Shown in pieces: positions 8,228 to 15,224 of a stretch of 57,177 nucleotides of DNA (position 1 is the first letter of the stretch; each line of letters starts with the position of its first letter). The notes beneath the pieces are model-generated. The model did no database searches and had not been told where the DNA came from. It saw only the letters and a list, made by a program, of their open reading frames with translations. The stretch comes from Desulfurellales bacterium (GTDB lineage Bacteria > Campylobacterota_A > Desulfurellia > Desulfurellales > Hippeaceae), in the NCBI GenBank assembly GCA_027014115.1, contig JALWEJ010000017.1:1-57177 (forward strand). Direction: 5' to 3'. The position numbers and the translations under genes were made by a program.

Positions 8228-9082
8228 TTATTCACCTATTAAACTTAAAAATTTCTCTGCTTTTGATATATCATCTTTTTCTTTTGCAGAAATGGTTATT
8301 ATTTGTCCTAATTTTCTTTTAGGCAACATTGAAGAAAAGAAATTCATATCAGAATTTACTACTTCTCTAATATAATTGCTTAAAACTTGATAATCACTGA
8401 ATGTTTGAAACCCTTTACCTTTTGTACTAAAAATAAAATCATCAGTTGGATTTGGATATAATGAGATAAAGCTTTGAATAATTCCGGCCTTTTTTAAAAA
8501 ATCTACTTTTTTTGAATAATTTTTTGTTATTGGACTATTCCCTAAAATTATTATAGGAATTTTTGTTGATTTTGTTCCCGAAACTCGAATATTTATTGAT
8601 TTCCCAATGGCTTTAAGCATTGAGTCAGAACGAAGGATTGAAGGATTCCCTTTATGTGATTTGTAATCGCCTATATAATTAACTTGTCCATTTTCATATT
8701 TGTAATTGTTTACAATGCTCATTTTAATTTCAAAAAGCAATTTTATATTTTCCGCTTTTTGTTGGATTTCATTAGTCGTACAAAATGCCAAATCTGCATC
8801 ACTCTGTATAGATAATCCAAGTTCAGGGCAAACTACACTATTTACTGCAAATAATCCTAAACTTTCAGCAATTGGTTGAAAAAAATCTTTACTCCATTTT
8901 TCTGTATATTGTCCAATAAGTGAATTTCTGCTTTGTAACGTTTGTCGTTCTGCACTTTTTCCTTTCGGGACATAGGCAAAATATCCATCTGTTAAATTAT
9001 AAAATAACTGCTCTGGCGAAGCAAAATTTCTCATTGCTTCAATAAAAAAATTCTTTTCAGTTTCAATGTCCCAAAAATTCAT
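8228..9082 (-). CDS. Type II restriction endonuclease, PD-(D/E)XK-like, unnamed family
   Basis: 284 aa from the ATG at 9082, chosen because AAGGA lies 7 nt upstream; an in-frame upstream ATG at 9109 lies inside the promoter-leader. The probable catalytic core is SIQSDADLAF followed by LLFEIKMS (D...ExK). The assignment rests mainly on the intact DNA methyltransferase 3 nt downstream, the usual REase-MTase layout. I do not recognise the specific restriction family. The upstream box TATCTTTG resembles a Bacteroidota -7 element. It is likely functional, since both genes of the pair are open. Confidence 0.72.
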   Translation of the reverse strand: MNFWDIETEKNFFIEAMRNFASPEQLFYNLTDGYFAYVPKGKSAERQTLQSRNSLIGQYTEKWSKDFFQPIAESLGLFAVNSVVCPELGLSIQSDADLAFCTTNEIQQKAENIKLLFEIKMSIVNNYKYENGQVNYIGDYKSHKGNPSILRSDSMLKAIGKSINIRVSGTKSTKIPIIILGNSPITKNYSKKVDFLKKAGIIQSFISLYPNPTDDFIFSTKGKGFQTFSDYQVLSNYIREVVNSDMNFFSSMLPKRKLGQIITISAKEKDDISKAEKFLSLIGE

Positions 9083-9106
9083 ATTTATTCCTTTTAATTT
9101 AAAATA

Positions 9107-9114
9107 CAAAGATA
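9107..9114 (-). promoter_or_regulatory. Bacteroidota-type -7 box before the REase gene
   Basis: TATCTTTG on the minus strand fits TAnnTTTG exactly, 24 nt before the ATG. No TTG is found at the -33 distance, so this alone is weak; compare the full match before the Fic gene at 12592. Confidence 0.4.
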
Positions 9115-9154
9115 ATATTTATATATCTGTTCATCTTATTCGGTCTCTTTAAAT

Positions 9155-9317
9155 GCCCTACAACGGTTATGTATACATATTGTTCTTATACAGCCAAAGT
9201 GAAGGGATAAGAACAATTGTTTATACTTCCCATTTACCATTTCCATTTCTCCCGCTAAAAGTTTCCGTTTATGCATAAATCATCATTGTATTTTTTACTT
9301 TATACGTTGTAAGCCGC
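9155..9317 (-). repeat. attC-like hairpin element 2
   Basis: On the minus strand it starts GCGGCTTACAACGTATAAAG and ends GTATACATAACCGTTGTAGG, so the termini are inverted copies of each other and match elements 1 and 3 (TACAAC...GTATA and ACCGTTGT). An inner perfect 10-bp arm pair, TTGTTCTTAT (9180-9189) and ATAAGAACAA (9207-9216), gives an extra hairpin. It lies 11 nt downstream of the small gene ending at 9329. Confidence 0.6.
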
Positions 9318-9328
9318 ATTTAGTCAAG

Positions 9329-9544
9329 TTATTGCAAATCTACATCTTTTTCACTCTCACCAATAAGCTGAATATCCAAATATTCTTTTGGTATTTCTTG
9401 AGTTATCTCACCGTTAGGCAGTTGAAAAAAAAGCTGCTTATTTTTACTGTAAACATTTGCTATACCTTTTTCCAAGCTCTCTTTTTGTGCATCCTTAACA
9501 GCTTTGTTGCCAATTTTCAATATCATAACCTCAAGACTGTTCAT
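9329..9544 (-). CDS. Small protein of unknown function, possible Fic partner
   Basis: 71 aa from the ATG at 9544, which has AGGAG 8 nt upstream; an in-frame GTG at 9553 is less well placed. The composition is mixed: a helical VMILKIGNKAVKDAQKESLE stretch, then a short segment IANVYSKNKQLFFQLPNGEI and an acidic tail. It resembles the small antitoxin-like proteins often found beside Fic or other toxin genes, but I do not recognise a family. It lies on the same strand 240 nt after the class III Fic gene, with an attC-like element right behind it. Confidence 0.5.
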   Translation of the reverse strand: MNSLEVMILKIGNKAVKDAQKESLEKGIANVYSKNKQLFFQLPNGEITQEIPKEYLDIQLIGESEKDVDLQ

Positions 9545-9553
9545 TTTTTCCAC

Positions 9554-9782
9554 TCCTAATAAAACAATTTCTTTATTTCTTCATTATAAACCGTATCCTG
9601 TGTTTCTACAAATTCCAGGCTTTAATTTTGTATTCATACAAATACTTTGGGTCATATTTTTTCGCTGCTTCATTAGTAAAAAACTTATTAAAATAACTGA
9701 TAATTCATCCAATCTTGAATTATTCATCATTAAAAATTCATAATTCGACATCACTCCAACATCCTCAATCCTAAACCTGTTA
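9554..9782. other. Non-coding or decayed stretch between Fic and the small gene
   Basis: Only short frames on both strands, with no start and ribosome site combination. A minus-strand frame ending KYLYEYKIKAWNL just before 9600 may be the tail of a lost gene. Nothing else is seen. Confidence 0.3.
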
Positions 9783-10397
9783 TCACAATTCCTCAATCTT
9801 GTAATTATTATACCCTTCATAAAAATAGCTTATATCTATATTTTTCATAAACAAATCTCTATTATCAATATCATCTGTCAGGGCTTGTTTTAAAATATAT
9901 TTTATCTCTATATCCTTCACTACACTTCTTTGCATTGCGCTTAGATAATCCTCTTTATCTACTTTACTCCAATCAATCACTACTTTTAATTCTTTTTTCA
10001 GCATCAAATCAAGCCAGATTCTCATACTCCTGCCGTTTCCCTCGCGAAATGGATGGGCTATATTCATCTCTACATATTTTTCTATAATTTCATCAAAATT
10101 ACTTTGCGGCATTTTATCTATATGCTTTAATGATTCTTGCAGATACATCACAGGAGCAAATCTAAAACCGCCTTTTGAAATATTTACATCTCTAATCTTT
10201 CCTGAAAAATCGTAAATATCTTCAAAAAGGTATCTGTGAATATATGCAAGTCCTTTAAAGGTTCCTACCTCTGCTTTATCAATATCACCGGAGTCATAAA
10301 GCTGTTTTGCTTTTTGTTTGCTGAGCTTTTCTTCTATTTTTGCCAATTCTATAGGGTCGGTTATGTTTAGTCTGTTTTTTAGGATTTTATTGCCCAT
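9783..10397 (-). CDS. fic: Fic-family AMP transferase, class III (C-terminal inhibitory helix)
   Basis: 204 aa. The catalytic motif [16 protein letters not shown] is complete, with the histidine for AMP transfer and the G-N-G-R anion hole. The flap region [17 protein letters not shown] precedes it. Near the C terminus SYFYEG fits the inhibitory (S/T)xxxE(G/N) pattern that marks class III Fic proteins such as Neisseria NmFic, which self-inhibit through this helix. Such enzymes AMPylate DNA gyrase/topoisomerase IV or similar targets. The start is set by GGGGGAGG before ATG 10397. The promoter style and ribosome site look native to the host, unlike the other Fic gene. Confidence 0.85.
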   Translation of the reverse strand: MGNKILKNRLNITDPIELAKIEEKLSKQKAKQLYDSGDIDKAEVGTFKGLAYIHRYLFEDIYDFSGKIRDVNISKGGFRFAPVMYLQESLKHIDKMPQSNFDEIIEKYVEMNIAHPFREGNGRSMRIWLDLMLKKELKVVIDWSKVDKEDYLSAMQRSVVKDIEIKYILKQALTDDIDNRDLFMKNIDISYFYEGYNNYKIEEL

Positions 10398-10475
10398 TTT
10401 TTAACCTCCCCCTGTATTTTTAGCATTCTTTGGGAATCATGTTACTTTTCAACTCCTCAGAACACTACTTTACAC

Positions 10476-10564
10476 TTTTAGACTTTTGCAGTACAAATGC
10501 TACACTTTGCACCACTTCACCGCGGTTTTACAAATTTAACATACAATACGCAAAAAGTCTAAAA
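10476..10564. repeat. Imperfect inverted repeat upstream of the class III Fic gene
   Basis: TTTTAGACTTTTGC (10476-10489) pairs with GCAAAAAGTCTAAAA (10550-10564), with one base difference and a 60-nt loop. The octamer TACACTTT occurs twice close by. It may be a regulatory dyad or another decayed hairpin element. No gene is seen in 10398-10636. Confidence 0.4.
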
Positions 10565-10636
10565 ACATTTGATTTTGCCGTTTATATTGATTGTGATATT
10601 TTTCGCAAGCAAATAGGCGTAAATTTATGGTAATAG

Positions 10637-10765
10637 CTACTCCAAGGTATAACCAGAGCTTCCTGTTTGATTTAGAAGTATATTGCCCCATTTGTCAAGA
10701 CAAATTTCTCCAAGAGCCCAACCACCACCGCCAGGGTTGTTTACTTCCTTAAAAATAAATGCTAT
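10637..10765 (-). pseudogene. C-terminal remnant of an unidentified gene
   Basis: A 42-codon open stretch with no start codon reads FKEVNNPGGGGWALGEICLD then KWGNILLNQTGSSGYTLE and stops at 10637. The regular Gly/Trp/Asn-rich pattern looks like the end of a real protein. A stop lies directly upstream, so only the tail survives. Family not recognised. Between 10766 and 10881 there is another possible tail, SAIKNDDTLTWERLFRKW, fused to the end of the next gene. Confidence 0.4.
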
Positions 10766-10881
10766 TTAAAAGAAGAATTTTTATAGTCATTTTCTAAATA
10801 TAACGCCATCACGAATAAAACCAACTCAACTCCCTTGCCATTTTCTAAATAACCGTTCCCATGTTAAAGTATCGTCATTTT

Positions 10882-11268
10882 TTATAGCTGACTCCCATCA
10901 ATCAAATTATAATGACCGGGAGAAATTTCAGCCAATAATACTGGGCGAGAAACATCAACAGAATCTATATATGATTCGCCGATAGATGAAAAAGATTGGG
11001 GAAAATCAGCCACCGTTACTTCTACAAGATCGATTTCATCAGAATTATTTTTTATATACTCGAGAATCTTTGTGATATTAAATACAAAAATGCCGTTGCG
11101 AAACAGTTCGTCGCCTTTATTAATAGGACATGGGGTGAAATTGTCATTTGCTTCTATCTTTTCGGCGGATTGAAGTCTCTCCAAATCAAAATTTGATCTT
11201 TTCACCATCACCTCTTGCTGTATTTGCGCTTTTTCTGCTGAAGTATCACTAACTTTTCCATAGGCCAA
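10882..11268 (-). pseudogene. Truncated ParB-like small protein
   Basis: A 128-codon frame with a probable TTG start at 11268 (an internal ATG is possible). The conserved part runs CPINKGDELFRNGIFVFNIT ... IDLVEVTVADFPQSFSSIGE ... VSRPVLLAEISPGHYNLIDG. In relatives I recall, IDG is followed by NHR and a further helical segment. Here it is followed by SQL and a stop, so the ParB-like nucleotide-binding loop is broken. The function is unknown even when intact. It is separated from the Fic gene on the right by an attC-like element. Confidence 0.5.
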
Positions 11269-11405
11269 ACAATTTATTCTACCTACACTTTATACACTAT
11301 GAAGAATTAATAACAAAAATTATCAAAAGTTGCAAAAAATGTAAGTTTCGATAATTTTATCCTGACATCTTCGGTAAAATAGCAATGCAACGCTGTTTTT
11401 TCAGT

Positions 11406-11529
11406 GCTACACAACGGTAAATTGTATGAGTAGTGGCTGGTATTTTGCACACCTATGTTCTTTTATTTATATTTGCCCCATTTTTAGCACTTTGCATGCC
11501 ATTATTTATACACAATGTTAGCCAAAGTG
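11406..11529 (-). repeat. attC-like hairpin element 3 (downstream of the larger Fic gene)
   Basis: On the minus strand it starts a few bases after the Fic stop with CTTTGGCTAACATTGTGTAT and ends CATACAATTTACCGTTGTGT. The two ends form an imperfect dyad of about 25 nt per arm. The middle (AACATAGGTGTGCAAAATACC) aligns with element 1 (AACATAG...GGTGTTCCAAAACGCC), which shows common ancestry. Confidence 0.6.
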
Positions 11530-11533
11530 TTTT

Positions 11534-12592
11534 TTATTTCTTTGTTAGTAAATTCATTAATCGTTCATTGATATAATAATTACCTGTTCCCAATTTTTCT
11601 TTTCTTAATAAACCGTCTTTTGCCAATTCATTTAAATATTTAGCAGCTGTTATTCTTGAAACACTTAGATCTTTCTCTACAAATTCTATTTTGGTATAGG
11701 GATGTTTAAATAAGTTGTTTAATAAATCTTGATTGTAAAATTTATAATTATCACGTAATAAGTTTTTATATTCAAACATTAAATCTCTTATTTTACCGAT
11801 TAATTCAATCGTTTCTTTTGATATTTGTTCTATTCCGTCTAACATAAACAGTAGCCAATTTTCCCAATTGTCGGTTTTTCTGACTTCCTGCAATAATTTA
11901 TAATAATCTGCCTTGTTTAAAATAATATAGCGACTTAAATACAGTATTGGTAAATTCAATAGGTCTTTCATTGCTAAGTATAGAACATTAATTATCCTTC
12001 CTGTTCTACCATTTCCGTCATAAAAAGGATGAATACTTTCAAATTGGTAATAAATTATTGCCATTTTTACCAATGGGTCAAAATCGGACATTGTATCATC
12101 ATTGATAAATTGTTCCAGATTTGCCATTAAGTTTAAAATTTCGGAATATTCTTGTGGTGGGGTATAAACTGTTTCTCCTGTTGTAGCATTTTTTAGAGCT
12201 GTTCCGGGAAGTTTCCTAAAACCGGCTTTGTTTTTCTCTAATTCAGATTGAATTTCAATTATGTCATTATTCGTTAATATTTTTTTTCTTGATATTAGGG
12301 CAAATCCTTTTCTTAATGCTGATATGTAATTTTGAACTTTTTTGGCATTTAATGATTTAAAACTTTCAAAATTTAAATCCGCTTTGTAAATCTCATCGTG
12401 CGTTGTAATAATATTATCTATTGCGGAACTATCTTTTGCTTCTTGCAATCCTAATGTATTAATCAAAATGTTTTCATTTGGGATTGTAGAAACAACACCT
12501 TTTAATTCTGCTAATGCACGATGAGCTGATGCAAGCTTTTTTAAAACTCGTTTTGTCTCAATATCTTTTTCTATTGGCAACTCCTTCAACAT
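11534..12592 (-). CDS. Fic-family protein with N-terminal inhibitory segment and winged helix
   Basis: 352 aa from ATG 12592, which is preceded by AAAAGGAAA. An upstream in-frame ATG (12661) would place the promoter inside the gene. Order: N-terminal FIC_N-like helices with SSAIDN near residue 70 (position of the inhibitory (S/T)xxxE(G/N) motif of class II, here with Asp for Glu); the catalytic motif HPFYDGNGRTGRI near 200; and a C-terminal winged helix, TKIEFVEKDLSVSRITAAKY. It likely AMPylates a protein partner and may regulate its own expression. A Bacteroidota-like promoter and a trailing attC-like element suggest import as a cassette. Confidence 0.82.
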   Translation of the reverse strand: MLKELPIEKDIETKRVLKKLASAHRALAELKGVVSTIPNENILINTLGLQEAKDSSAIDNIITTHDEIYKADLNFESFKSLNAKKVQNYISALRKGFALISRKKILTNNDIIEIQSELEKNKAGFRKLPGTALKNATTGETVYTPPQEYSEILNLMANLEQFINDDTMSDFDPLVKMAIIYYQFESIHPFYDGNGRTGRIINVLYLAMKDLLNLPILYLSRYIILNKADYYKLLQEVRKTDNWENWLLFMLDGIEQISKETIELIGKIRDLMFEYKNLLRDNYKFYNQDLLNNLFKHPYTKIEFVEKDLSVSRITAAKYLNELAKDGLLRKEKLGTGNYYINERLMNLLTKK

Positions 12593-12630
12593 TCTATTTT
12601 CCTTTTGTAAAGTTTTTTCTATTTTCTTTA

Positions 12631-12661
12631 CAAATATACACCCTTCTGATAAGAAAATCAA
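12631..12661 (-). promoter_or_regulatory. Bacteroidota-type promoter (TTG-N20-TATATTTG) of the Fic gene
   Basis: On the minus strand TTG (12659-12661), 20 nt, then TATATTTG (12631-12638). This matches the -33 TTG / -7 TAnnTTTG consensus used by the Bacteroidota housekeeping sigma factor. It lies 38 nt before the chosen start codon. Confidence 0.55.
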
Positions 12662-12742
12662 ATAATCTTTACATAGTGATTGTATAATGATAAGTTTTCT
12701 GGGTTTTCTTTACATTACATATTGGTAGTATTAGGATATATT

Positions 12743-13105
12743 CTATTGTTTATACAAGCCTAAATGGATTTTAATGGCTGCGTCTAATTTTTTTATTAAA
12801 TCTTCCGGTAATTTCCCAAGTTCGGATGTTATGCGTTTTTTATCAACTGTTCTTATTTGATTTGCTTTGGCTTTGCAATCCCTATCCAGATTTGCTGCAC
12901 CCTTTGGCATAAAAACCTCGAAAGGATAAACTTTATCTATCCTTGACGATGTTATTGGAACTATTGTTATGGTTTCTGCATATTGATTGTTGATGTCATT
13001 TGACACAACAACAGCAGGACGTACTTTATTGATTTCAGCGCCTACTGTAGGACTTAAGTTTACAAGATAGACAAAGCCTCTTTTAATTTTATTAGATTCC
13101 GTCAT
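12743..13105 (-). CDS. mazF: MazF/PemK-family endoribonuclease toxin
   Basis: 120 aa with the family pattern: KRGFVYLVNLSPTVGAEINK, VRPAVVVSND, ITIVPITSSR, and DCKAKANQIRTVDKKRI. The conserved Arg of RPAVV and Thr/Ser of PITS form the RNase active site in MazF proteins, which cleave mRNA at short sequences. It overlaps the upstream antitoxin gene by 14 nt, which couples their translation. The frame is complete and of normal length. Confidence 0.9.
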   Translation of the reverse strand: MTESNKIKRGFVYLVNLSPTVGAEINKVRPAVVVSNDINNQYAETITIVPITSSRIDKVYPFEVFMPKGAANLDRDCKAKANQIRTVDKKRITSELGKLPEDLIKKLDAAIKIHLGLYKQ

Positions 13106-13319
13106 TTATGGTTACTTCCCACTCTTTGGATAACTCCAAATCCTCTTTTGTTGTTGATAAATATCCCTCTTTGAGTTCAGATATAAGTTTTTCTTTGTCT
13201 TTTTGTCTTTTATATTCCCTTACGGCTTCAGCTATAAAAGCCGATTTATTTTTCACACCTTTCAGTATATCTGCCACATCTTCAGGAACAGTTATATTGA
13301 GCCTTTTTGCTGTATTCAT
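13092..13319 (-). CDS. Ribbon-helix-helix (MazE/CopG-like) antitoxin
   Basis: 75 aa from ATG 13319, with an excellent AAGGAGGTG site; the longer frame upstream starts in the promoter. KRLNITVPEDVADILKGVKN with the following KSAFIAEAVREYKRQKDK is a ribbon-helix-helix domain. The acidic C-terminal tail (LSTTKEDLELSKEWEV) would wrap the MazF dimer. It is the antitoxin and autorepressor of the pair; see the dyad at 13337-13348. Confidence 0.85.
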   Translation of the reverse strand: MNTAKRLNITVPEDVADILKGVKNKSAFIAEAVREYKRQKDKEKLISELKEGYLSTTKEDLELSKEWEVTINDGI

Positions 13320-13336
13320 AATACACCTCCTTATCT

Positions 13337-13373
13337 GTATTAAAATACTAAAACTTCTGATTATGAAAATCAA
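13337..13373 (-). promoter_or_regulatory. mazEF-like promoter and operator dyad
   Basis: TTGATT (13368-13373), a 17-nt spacer and TAGTAT (13345-13350) on the minus strand. The dyad GTATT-N2-AATAC (13337-13348) overlaps the -10 and start region, a natural site for the antitoxin. Confidence 0.5.
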
Positions 13374-13387
13374 GTACAATGATTATT

Positions 13388-13564
13388 TTATATTCTATTC
13401 TTATTGCTGCTGCCAATCCTTTTTAGCTTGGCTATGTCTCTTTTAATGGTTTTTGTGCTTACACTGCATAAATCAGCCAGTTGTTCAATGATTATATCTT
13501 TCTTGACAACCAACATATGCGTATGATATAAGTCCAACCCAAATTGAGGCGGAGGGGTTCGCCT
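13388..13564 (-). pseudogene. Remnant of a winged-helix (HTH_11/DeoR-like) protein C terminus
   Basis: About 58 codons, open from a stop just above 13564 and without a credible start. It reads HTHMLVVKKDIIIEQLADLC then SVSTKTIKRDIAKLKRIG and ends SSNKNRI. The helix-turn-helix (EQLADLCSVSTKTIKRDI) is the type found at the end of many Fic or AlbA_2-domain regulators. The rest of the gene is absent. It marks the right edge of the accessory island, next to the promoter region of the Ehr operon. Confidence 0.55.
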
Positions 13565-13632
13565 TTAACTGTTCTAAAAAAGAACCAATAACTCCTATAA
13601 GAAAATAATACTGTTTTTTAAGGAATTTTTGT

Positions 13633-14586
13633 GTGATGCTTTATGTTCTGAGTGCGCTTCAATTGATTTTTGTAGTTATATTTGCACCGCTTGCTGTCGG
13701 GCTGTTTCATACATTGACAGAAAAATTCGAATCAAAAGTCGGACCTTCTGTTTTTCAGCCGTACTATGATTTATACAAACTGTTCAACAAACAGAGCGTA
13801 ATACCGAAGGTTGCATCGCCTCTATTTCAGATTGTGCCGTATTTAACATTTTCAATGTATCTGTTTTTAACACTCGTTCTTCCCATCATAACCGCTTTTC
13901 CTTTGTCATTTGGACCTGTTGTTGACTTTATCGGCGGAGGATTGGTCTTTGGTGCAATAGGTGCACTCAAAAAAATTGCCTCACTTGACTCAAGAAGCAA
14001 CTATGCCCATCTCGGTACATCGAGAACATCCAGCATAGGAGCACTTTCAGAACCCATTATTGTTTTGATATTTATAACATTCGGCGTCATATCGCACACA
14101 AACAACCCTTATGTAATAAACAACATCATGCAGACATCTTCTCAGTGGTATTTCTCTTTGGTTCACTGGTTTGTTGTGTTTGCATTTTTTATGGCTTTGC
14201 TTGTAGAAACCGGAAAACTTCCCATAGAGTCCCATTCAAACAACGAATTTGGAATGATTGACCAGGCAATAAAGCTTGAATATTCAGGTGCTGAACTTGC
14301 CTTGATGAAATGGGGAGGATACATAAAACAGTTCCTTTTAATGAGCGTATTTTTAAACGATTTTCTAATGCCTTTCTGGGTACCCATGAAAATTTCCCTA
14401 AGCGGCGTTTTGATATATTCAATTATTCATCTTGTAAAACTGTTTTTCTTGATTGTAATCTTTGCAGCAATCCAATCAACGATTTCAAAATACAAGCTCT
14501 TTAAAAATTTTGAATACATAGCTGTTGCTTTTGCCTTTGCCTTTTTAGCCATACTTGTCTATTTTACAACAGGGGGTTCTGTATGA
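13633..14586 (+). CDS. HyfC/HycD/NuoH-like membrane subunit of the Ehr complex
   Basis: 317 aa with about eight membrane segments. Family signatures are VFQPYYDLYKLFNKQ near 45, SNYAHLGTSRTSSIG (cytoplasmic loop) near 120, and the glutamate-bearing ALLVETGKLPIES ... FGMIDQAIKLEYSGAELALM near 190-220. In complex I, NuoH links the peripheral arm to the ion-pumping arm. GTG at 13633 is 8 nt after AAGGA; an ATG follows at 13636. First gene of a six-gene operon with 1-11 nt spacings or overlaps. A dyad GTTCT-N5-AGAAC (13571-13585) lies upstream, with no convincing -35. Confidence 0.85.
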   Translation: MMLYVLSALQLIFVVIFAPLAVGLFHTLTEKFESKVGPSVFQPYYDLYKLFNKQSVIPKVASPLFQIVPYLTFSMYLFLTLVLPIITAFPLSFGPVVDFIGGGLVFGAIGALKKIASLDSRSNYAHLGTSRTSSIGALSEPIIVLIFITFGVISHTNNPYVINNIMQTSSQWYFSLVHWFVVFAFFMALLVETGKLPIESHSNNEFGMIDQAIKLEYSGAELALMKWGGYIKQFLLMSVFLNDFLMPFWVPMKISLSGVLIYSIIHLVKLFFLIVIFAAIQSTISKYKLFKNFEYIAVAFAFAFLAILVYFTTGGSV

Positions 14587-15221
14587 AAGAGGCGTTTATC
14601 ATTGTCGGATTTTTGGAGATTACACTTGCAATATTTATGCAGTGGCAAATATATTTAAAAAAAATAGTAACAACATTTTCAATATCATCCTATGCAATAT
14701 CAATATTCCTTGCAGTAGACGGTATCGTTCTTAACAATACAAATCTTTTGGTACTTTCTGCACTTACTGCCGTAATCAGAGGCTTTTTCATACCTCATTT
14801 CATAAGAAAAAAACTCAATAAGGAATGCTACTTGGAAAGAGAGATAAAAGCAATCATACCTGTTGCTGCTTCCATTGTAGTCTCACTTGTGTTTGTTGTT
14901 GCAAGTTATATTGTTTATCATTCAACCTTATACAGCTTTATTAACATACCCGGTGGTTCAATTCCCATAGCCCTTTTGTTTCAGGGAATATTCCTGATAA
15001 TTTCACGAAACAATGCATTTGTTCAACTTGTGGGCTACATGGTTGCAGAAAACAGTCTTTTTTTGTTTGGCGGATATCTATTTCCGGAGCTGCCGTTTAT
15101 TATTGAAGGCGGCATTTTGCTTGATTTGATTGGGGTTGTAATGATATCCGGAATAATTATGAAGCTAAGAGAAGAAAATGTTTCAAGTATAGTTGACGAA
15201 TTTGAGGAATTTAAGGGGTAG
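14583..15221 (+). CDS. HyfE-like membrane subunit (NuoK-like) of the Ehr complex
   Basis: 212 aa, about seven membrane helices, overlapping the previous gene by 4 nt (ATGA). HyfE proteins are NuoK-like with extra helices; matching features are the loop HFIRKKLNKE and the conserved LVGYMVAENSLFLFGGYLFPE, where the buried glutamate sits in NuoK-type proton paths. The length is normal for HyfE (about 215 aa). It would form part of the ion channel between the antiporter-like subunits and HyfC. Confidence 0.8.
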   Translation: MKEAFIIVGFLEITLAIFMQWQIYLKKIVTTFSISSYAISIFLAVDGIVLNNTNLLVLSALTAVIRGFFIPHFIRKKLNKECYLEREIKAIIPVAASIVVSLVFVVASYIVYHSTLYSFINIPGGSIPIALLFQGIFLIISRNNAFVQLVGYMVAENSLFLFGGYLFPELPFIIEGGILLDLIGVVMISGIIMKLREENVSSIVDEFEEFKG

Positions 15222-15224
15222 AAT

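Noticed and set aside
7301-9082. Treating the attC-like ends as ordinary terminators of the MTase and Fic genes
   Set aside because: Stems are long and imperfect, not followed by a clear T-run, and similar elements occur at three places with shared sequence.
9584-9820. A 78-aa minus-strand frame overlapping the Fic gene 3' end
   Set aside because: No ribosome site, it overlaps the well-supported Fic frame, and it has no recognisable domain.
13500-13600. Direct repeat of the tRNA-fMet 3' end as an att site at the right end of the island
   Set aside because: No copy of the 3' tRNA sequence (GGTTCAAATCCTGCCCCCGC) could be found near the right boundary.
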